NCBI GenBank assembly: GCA_032622095.1
Contig: CP136061.1
Span: 216,164,373-216,228,372 of the forward strand
Length of the DNA stretch: 64,000 nt
Direction of reading: 5' to 3'
Origin: Siphonodentalium dalli
Taxonomy: Eukaryota; Mollusca; Scaphopoda; Gadilida; Siphonodentaliidae
Shown in pieces: positions 58,770 to 64,000 of this stretch (position 1 is the first letter of the stretch; every line of letters begins with the position of its first letter). Both the position numbers and the translations under genes were made by a program. The notes under the pieces are model-generated. The model did not search any database, was not told where the DNA came from, and saw only the letters and a list, made by a program, of their open reading frames with translations.

Positions 58770-59540
58770 TTATAAATATACATATATATATATATATATA
58801 TTCGTTTGCTCTTTCGTCGTCCTGGTTTTTTTCCTGCACTGACTGCTGTAAGCACCATCCTCTGGCTTTATCTCTCTTAAAAATCTGTTAAAATGCTTGT
58901 CTCTTACTTCTGATGATTTTGAATTCCAAATTTCCAGGCGAACATAGAATTTTGCGAACTCCTTGGTTAATGTAAACTGTCCAAATCCAAATAAACTACG
59001 TTGCAATTACTCTCCGTCAACTCTACTAAACAGTTAAAGGTTTTGATTTCCAGTCCACTGTCTGTTTAAGAATATGGTTCAGAGATTCACAATTGTTGTT
59101 GGTCCAATTCGACAAGTACATCGCCAATCCCGGTAGTTGTGCTGTCGCGAAATTTTCAGTAAAGAGTGGCTTCATCCTGTTCACAAAGTATATATTCTGA
59201 GAATGCTGGTGCTGTTAAGTCTATTGTCCTTTTCGCTTTTTGAACCTTGTAGTCGAAAACTGACGCGGTATCTGCTGTTGTTATTCCGTTGTCACCGAAC
59301 ATTTCTTCTATAATTATATTTCTTTGGGTCGTAGTTGTTCCTATTGAATCTCTTAACTTGTGAACGACTGGGTGTAGATTTTGAAGAATCTCAACTGTCG
59401 TTGCATCAATCGGTTGCGTTGTTGCCGGTTTGGTTGAAGATGTTGGTAGTGCCATCTTGTAGGTTGTAAGTAGAAAACGTTCGGACTGAACTGCTGCTTC
59501 AATCGCTGTCATGTCATTCCTACTGGATGACTCGTGCAGT
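58770..59540 (-). pseudogene. Mutator-like (MULE) transposase remnant
   Basis: The minus frame from 59540 (first Met 59512) includes KLRDSIGTTTTQRNIIIEEM, FGDNGIT, a FDYKVQKAK stretch and DLTAPAFSEYI, and stops at about 59156. In the next frame the sequence continues NFATAQLPGLAMYLSNWTNN, then NCESLNHILKQ and VDWKSKPL (about 59040-59130). W-T-N-N-N-x-E-S-x-N-H is a signature I associate with MULE-type transposases of invertebrate genomes. A third frame (58770-59006) with SLFGFGQFTLTKEFAKF continues the tail. TTTTTCCAG just before 59540 looks like a splice acceptor. Two or more frame breaks make it non-functional. Confidence 0.65.
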
Positions 59541-59679
59541 CTGGAAAAATAACAAATAAACGCTAATTATTAACATGGTTGATGCTTTCATATTATATTT
59601 TCTCATATCAGTGAAATAAACGCTCTTTATTAAAATCATAGCAGGAATAGACTAACAAATAAACGCTAATTACTATATA

Positions 59680-59859
59680 TCACGATTTGCAGTAAAACGT
59701 GATGTAACTCAAGTCTGCTGAACACATGTTGAAAACGTGTTTCGCCATCGGAACACATTGGTAATGTGTCCATTGTTTACAGCCAGTACATTCGACGCAA
59801 TCTTTAAAACATCGAATACCACACACGCCACAAGGGTAACGAGGATCAGTAAGACGCAT
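59680..59859 (-). pseudogene. PHD-type zinc finger piece, probably the same transposase-related gene
   Basis: A 59-residue frame with a stop immediately before its Met. Metal ligands read C10-x2-C13-x10-C24-x2-C27-x4-H32-x2-C35-x21-C57. This is the PHD pattern (with W30 two residues before the His) lacking only the final Cys, which should come two residues after C57, where the frame ends. A GTGATA donor-like sequence overlaps that point, and the acceptor at 59541 leads into TGC three bases later, in a frame one base off. I infer that finger and MULE transposase were one gene. PHD fingers bind histone tails; a role in targeting insertion is conjecture. Confidence 0.6.
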
Positions 59860-60239
59860 TCATGAATTCCACGAAAAAGCGGCCATGGATACCGATAATG
59901 GGTATTTGCATCATAAGCATGTCATCGGGAAATGTTGTTGCTTCTTCTGTATTTCATTATTACTATCCAATGGATATATTTTGGAATGGTCATTGCCCTC
60001 ACTATACAATCTCTTAAACACCATATATTGTGTGACTGGGGATCAACGATGCGCGCATGCGCAGTCAACGCATATTTTCATATTTTGCCAAATAAGGTCA
60101 AATGAACCAAAATATCATTTTCAAGCAGCTCAAGGGTCATTCTAGGTTAATAGTGAGGCATGTGTGGAAATGTTATTTTTGTCACATTTCCCATATCACA
60201 ATCTGCCTCAATCACCATAGTATCCCCTTTTTGCACATA

Positions 60240-60820
60240 TATTTTAGTAAAATGACGGTTTAACCCCTACCAATAACCCGTTTCTAAGGTAAAAACAGTC
60301 GCATAGCAACCGTTGCCATGGAAAGTATTTTCGTGATTGCCCCCATATCTGAAAATAATACGTGGGACCTAATATACACATGTGCCAAGTTTTATTCTTT
60401 TATGACAATGTCCGCACTTGTTACACAAAAAACTATACCTAAAAAAATCGCACGGTGATTCCGTCACGCCGGTTGTGTGATTCCGTCACGGCGAACAAAC
60501 CGAGTTAACTAGTAATATACACACAAGTGTGTGACAATGCGGCTTTTTTTCTGCAAGTATAATGTATCTACTTCGCTCATTGAGAACTTTTTCCAGGTCA
60601 GCTTGGCTGAATGAGCAGGGTTCTTCAATAGTACGGACCTACCTTCATATTGATGCCACTTTTTTGGTGATTCCGTCACGGGCACAATTTGACCCAGAGT
60701 GAGATGATACTTAAATCTCATATATATTTTTAAGACATCTGCCTGTCTGTCTGTTTGTCATTAATACAAATCTTCGACGAAACTTGGTACGTGTGTGTAG
60801 TTTGACCAGTCGGTGGTCGT
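60240..60820. repeat. Region with repeated GTGATTCCGTCACG words
   Basis: GTGATTCCGTCACG occurs at about 60454, 60477 and 60668, and once more beyond the minisatellite at about 61812. The word is an interrupted palindrome (GTGA...TCAC). TAGCAACCGTTGCCATGG near 60305 is X-box-like. No gene. Confidence 0.6.
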
Positions 60821-60824
60821 TGTC

Positions 60825-61650
60825 GTATTGGCGAGCCCGTGTGACGCCCGTGCAGCGCATGCGCAGACGAGATCTCGGAAACTGGTGGAGCTATCGACTT
60901 GAAATTTGGTACCTGAATGTATCTTGCCCCGGATACGAATTTTATTGGGTCGCCGAGCCCGTGCGACGCCAGCTTCGCGCATGCGCAGACGAGATCTCGG
61001 AAACGGGTGGAGCTATCGACTTGAAATTTGCTATGTGAATGTATCTTGCCCCGAATACGAATTTTATCTGGTCGCCGAGCCCGTGCGACGCCAGCTTCGC
61101 GCATGCGCAGACGAGATCTCGGAAACGGGTAGAGCTATCGACTTGAAAGTTGGTACCTGAATGTATCTTGCCCCGGATACGAATTTTATTGGGTCGCCGA
61201 GCCCGTGCGACGCCAGCTTCGCGCATGCGCAGACCAGATCTCGGAAACGGGTGGAGCTATCGACTTGAAATTTGCTATGTGAATGTATCTTGCCCCGAAT
61301 ACGAATTTTATCTGGTCGCCGAGCCCGTGCGACGCCAGCTTCGCGCATGCGCAGACGAGATCTCGGAAACGGGTGGAGCTATCGACTTGAAATTTGGTAC
61401 CTGAATGTATCTTGCCCCGGATACGAATTGTATTGGGTCGCCGAGCCCGTGCGACGCCAGCTTCGCGCATGCGCAGACGAGATCTCGGAAACGGGTGGAG
61501 CTATCGACTTGAAATTTGGTATGTTAATGTATCTTGCACCGGATACGAATTTTATCGGGTCGCCGAGCCCGTGCGACGCCAGCTTCGCGCATGCGCAGAC
61601 CAGATCTCGGAAACGGGTGGAGCTATCGACTTGAAATTTTGTTTTTGAAT
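60825..61650 (+). repeat. 122-bp minisatellite, seven copies
   Basis: Units start at the GAGCCCGTGCGACGCC word (about 60834, 60955, 61077, 61199, 61321, 61443, 61565) and contain TTCGCGCATGCGCAGACGAG, ATCTCGGAAACGGGTGGAGC, ATCGACTTGAAATTTGGTA and TATCTTGCCCCGGATACGA. Alternate units share small variants (GGTACCTG versus CTATGTG), implying a 244-bp higher-order unit. The period is not a multiple of three, so the long frames on both strands are artefacts of stop-free repeats. Confidence 0.9.
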
Positions 61651-62328
61651 AGCCCGGACAACGTCGGACTCATCAGCTAGTACACATATAATTGTATATA
61701 ACTAAACAACTTAGTATAGTATGTACAATGTTTTTCATTTTAAGTGGTACCCTACTGGTCATAATTTTAGATTTTATAGGCCACAGAAAAGTTAAATTCC
61801 GTAAAATTTGGTGATTCCGTCACGCTAGAATTCATGATTGTATAAATTCTAAGATTGGTTGTGATTTCTGAAATCTTAGTTGCAGCTTATATACATTTGA
61901 TTAAATACACAACATGCCATCTCAGACGTGAGCTGAATCTTGAAATAACACTGGTTGATAATTATTCAGTCTGGTTAAGAAAACAAACAAATCTTCAAAT
62001 GAGCTTCAAAGGAGAAACTCCCAGAAAGTTCCGTTGTCCTACAAAAACAAACACCTGTTCAGTGATAATTAATCACCGACATGTGTTTACGCAGTGAAAA
62101 CAGGAATATCACAAAAAAATATAAATCATATTAATTAAATTATATTAAATAGTGAGTAGAATAAAAGAAATAGCAACTTAATAAAACTTAGAAAAACTAT
62201 TTTATTTTATATATAAAAATCTACAAATACACATCTTAAATAATTATAAATAGGACGGACCAATGCATCAAAGAGTTGATACTGAACGGTTAAGTCCGTC
62301 AACACGTCAAGATATATAGATGTCGTAT
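61651..62328. other. No gene recognised
   Basis: Unassigned, A/T-rich toward 62100-62250. Frame 61855-62097 has no recognisable domain. Confidence 0.4.
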
Positions 62329-62440
62329 TGGTCTACCGTACAAAACGGGAGTTTCCTTTCTTCTAAAAATAGTGAGTTTCCTTTCTTCTAAAAATAGTAA
62401 TTACGTCACGTGAAATATCCGTCAGACATTTCGCGGAAGT
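62329..62440 (+). repeat. Inverted repeat, left copy (upstream of WASP-like exon)
   Basis: Begins TGGTCTACCGTACAAAACGG and contains two copies of GAGTTTCCTTTCTTCTAAAA. Then come TAGTAATTACGTCACGTGAA and ATATCCGTCAGACATTTC. Mirrored at 63861-64000. Confidence 0.8.
62401..62440 (+). promoter_or_regulatory. Possible promoter motifs of the WASP-like gene
   Basis: TTACGTCACGTGA (62401-62413) combines a CRE-like and an E-box-like word, and GCGGAAGT (62433-62440) fits an ETS site. They lie 60-100 bp before the start codon and inside the left inverted-repeat copy. Motif matches only; no TATA box seen. Confidence 0.3.
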
Positions 62441-62501
62441 AATTTGGCTGGCGGCAGCCGCAATAAATTTCTAAATTTTCTTGAATAGATATACTTGAAA
62501 A

Positions 62502-62618
62502 ATGTCGAACTTTCACGACAACCGGAAGACGAGATCTAGACCACAGAATTCCAAATCAATTCTCCTGCAAGATAACGAAATGGACAGCTTATTGAACGTT
62601 ATTGGAAGGGGGTGTACG
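62502..62618 (+). CDS. WASL: WASP/N-WASP-family protein, first coding exon
   Basis: The exon encodes 39 residues and ends at ACG|GTAAGC (phase 0 donor). An in-frame TGA two codons before the ATG fixes the start. The leader is basic and polar. From residue 16 on it reads NSKSILLQDNEMDSLLNVIG, then RGCT. This aligns with the start of the WH1 (EVH1) domain of WASP and N-WASP, where a Ser-Leu-Leu...Glu-Asn-Glu...Leu...Leu-Gly-x-x-Cys pattern precedes the first beta strand. These proteins bind WIP through WH1 and drive Arp2/3-dependent actin branching through a C-terminal VCA module, which would lie beyond the window. The exon is too short to separate WASP from N-WASP or exclude another WH1 protein. 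It lies between two inverted copies of one repeat. Confidence 0.72.
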
Positions 62619-62778
62619 GTAAGCGCCACGCACATTTGATTTGTCACTGTCAGTGTCACTAGTGTCAGGTCATGCCAGGCACATCCTGAGGTAGGTCAAC
62701 ATGACCTGTTTAGCAGATTGCTGCTTCCAGAAGGATACACACTACGTTCATGACTGAACCAATCCTGAGGCTCAATTC

Positions 62779-63080
62779 CACTATTAGTGAACGTTCAGAC
62801 GACCACGATTCAATCGTACATGGAAAGATTTCCGTCGTAGGAAGTAACCGGTAGTTGGACTGCGCATGCTTGCGTCCAAATCGTAGGTAAAAAAATAATA
62901 TAAAGCACTGTTTAATTTTAGAATTAGATGCGAAATCGTGGCGTATCCTTGGTTACCTCCACTTGCGACGTAATCGCAGTCGTTTGTATGTAAAAATCGT
63001 GTGAACAAACTATCCACGATCTCGTCGGGCCCGATTCCCCCACTTATGATTGTATCGTGGTCATCTGAACGTTCACTTAT
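62779..63080. mobile_element. ~300-bp MITE with AGTGAACGTTCAGACG ends
   Basis: Left arm TAGTGAACGTTCAGACGACC, then ACGATTCAATCGTA; right arm TACAATCGTGG-type text mirrored, ending CATCTGAACGTTCACTT. No coding sequence. Located in the presumed first intron of the WASP-like gene. The minus frame 62784-63017 is a by-product. Confidence 0.65.
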
Positions 63081-63174
63081 ATTTGGCTACGATATTGTCG
63101 TGGGCATGCGCATTGGATGCTCCACCTGCGATTTTCCCCACTTACGATTTTAATCGCAGCGTGTGCGGTGGCAC

Positions 63175-63695
63175 ATAGTGGTCTTCCACTATTATAGTGG
63201 CATATGACCATTACCTTTTTGTGAATTTGATAAAAGAGGGATAATCCAAAACCATATTTCGCACAAATTATTGAAAATCAGTGTTGCACTAATTCGGTAT
63301 GGTATTATACATATATTTTGTCCAGGAGAATGAATTGATTACCGTACTCATGACGGCACACGATAATATCGTGTGCCGTCATGAGTACGGTATAAAGCAA
63401 CTCAATTAGCATTTGATTAGTTTAAATGTTGTTGTGAAGGAGCGATTGAGTCATCCTGTTATTGTCATTTAGAAAGGCATATATTAATAATAATATTAGT
63501 AATATTATTGAATAACAAAGCTGGCGCAAAAGATTGCACAATGCATTTTGTCGGAAGACTGTTCATTCGCTGCGATATTGTTAAGAGTGAAATTTGGCTG
63601 CGTACTGGTATGCGCCGTCTTCTATTCCCAACGCAAATACAGGAAACATGAATATTTTATGGTCATATAACACTATAATAGTGGAATACCACTCT
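63175..63695. repeat. Inverted repeat around CCACTATTATAGTGG
   Basis: GTCTTCCACTATTATAGTGG, then CATATGACCA, near 63180 is mirrored by TGGTCATATAACACTATAAT, then AGTGGAATACCAC, near 63660. CCTGACCTGG text near 63720 mirrors CAGGTCATGCCAGGCAC near 62667, so several inverted layers are nested here. Confidence 0.55.
63340..63393. repeat. 54-bp perfect palindrome
   Basis: Arms TACCGTACTCATGACGGCAC and ACGATA meet with no spacer. It is the tip of the surrounding inverted-repeat layers or an independent hairpin. Confidence 0.85.
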
Positions 63696-63860
63696 ATATA
63701 ATAGTGGAATTCAGAATGTGCCTGACCTGGTTGTTGCTAGTCCACCAAAGTAGACTTATCGGGAAAGAACTTATTTTATATTTGGACAGTACGACTGTTC
63801 TTTCCCTCAATAATGAGGATAAGGTGCTCGTAAATGTCCAAATATTAAATACATATGACG

Positions 63861-64000
63861 GTCCGTCTGCGGAAATGTCTTGACGGATATTTCACATGAT
63901 TTAATTACTATTTTTAGATGAAAGGAAACTGATATATTTTACACATGATGTAATTACTATTTTTAGAAGAAAGGAAACTCCCATTTTGTACAGTAGACCA
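63861..64000 (-). repeat. Inverted repeat, right copy (in presumed intron 1)
   Basis: Reverse image of 62329-62440. It has two diverged copies of ACTATTTTTAGAAGAAAGGA and ends TGTACAGTAGACCA at the window edge, so it may extend further. Here the CRE/E-box word is altered to an ACATGAT(G/T)TAATT form. Confidence 0.75.

Noticed and set aside
60730-61650. Many overlapping 73-124-codon frames on both strands
   Set aside because: All are produced by the stop-poor 122-bp minisatellite; the same peptide strings appear shifted copy to copy.

Overview
This is a gene-poor stretch of an AT-rich animal genome. The evidence is intron-split exons with GT donors, a broken non-LTR retrotransposon, a broken Mutator-like transposase with a PHD-type finger, and dozens of palindromic non-autonomous DNA transposons. 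The repeat style (TTAA and 8-bp-duplication MITEs, fold-backs, minisatellites carrying transcription-factor-like words) suggests a marine invertebrate, most likely a mollusc or another lophotrochozoan. I cannot name the species. No prokaryotic operon, CRISPR array or convincing tRNA/rRNA gene was seen.

Only two host-gene pieces are convincing, and both are first coding exons. On the minus strand at 34366-34572 is the start of a NUAK-family (AMPK-related) protein kinase, ending at a CAG|GTATG donor just after the glycine-rich ATP loop. Its remaining exons should lie at lower coordinates, but I could not find them. On the plus strand at 62502-62618 is the start of a WASP/N-WASP-type protein (beginning of the WH1 domain), ending at an ACG|GTAAGC donor and continuing past the window. 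It sits between two inverted copies of one repeat, and one copy lies in its presumptive promoter.

Layout. 1-31 kb is a MITE field of three kinds. TTAA-flanked CCCTTT...AAAGGG elements (piggyBac-like) carry a conserved 69-bp palindrome. TA-flanked CAGTAATGC... palindromes are Tc1/mariner or pogo-like. CAAG(T/C)CTGG... elements have 8-bp target duplications (hAT-like). 21.7-23.5 kb adds a minisatellite rich in AAGGTCA words and a 483-bp tandem duplication. 31-38 kb holds the NUAK exon, a 167-bp hairpin, a G-poor array and scattered C tracts. 38-47 kb holds diverged satellite-like units sharing a GCCATnTTGG word, a nested insertion (a tandem-repeat element inside a MITE) and a large inverted repeat with ~1.3-kb arms around ~2.2 kb. 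47-52 kb has a retrotransposon tail, an inverted pair of TTCGGAG/CTCCGAA minisatellites, a 448-bp palindrome, another TTAA element and a 600-bp fold-back built from GCGCTTAAGCGC units. 52-57 kb is long-period repeats, some with X-box-like sites. 57-60 kb holds the retrotransposon and the transposase remnants. 60.8-61.65 kb is a seven-copy 122-bp minisatellite with a GCGCATGCGC core. 62-64 kb holds the WASP exon inside nested inverted repeats.

No coherent new enzymatic system is visible. What merits follow-up is repeat architecture: hierarchical palindromes shared between transposon families with different ends, the large inverted repeat with an unrecognised spacer, the fold-back, and minisatellites that multiply motif-like words.
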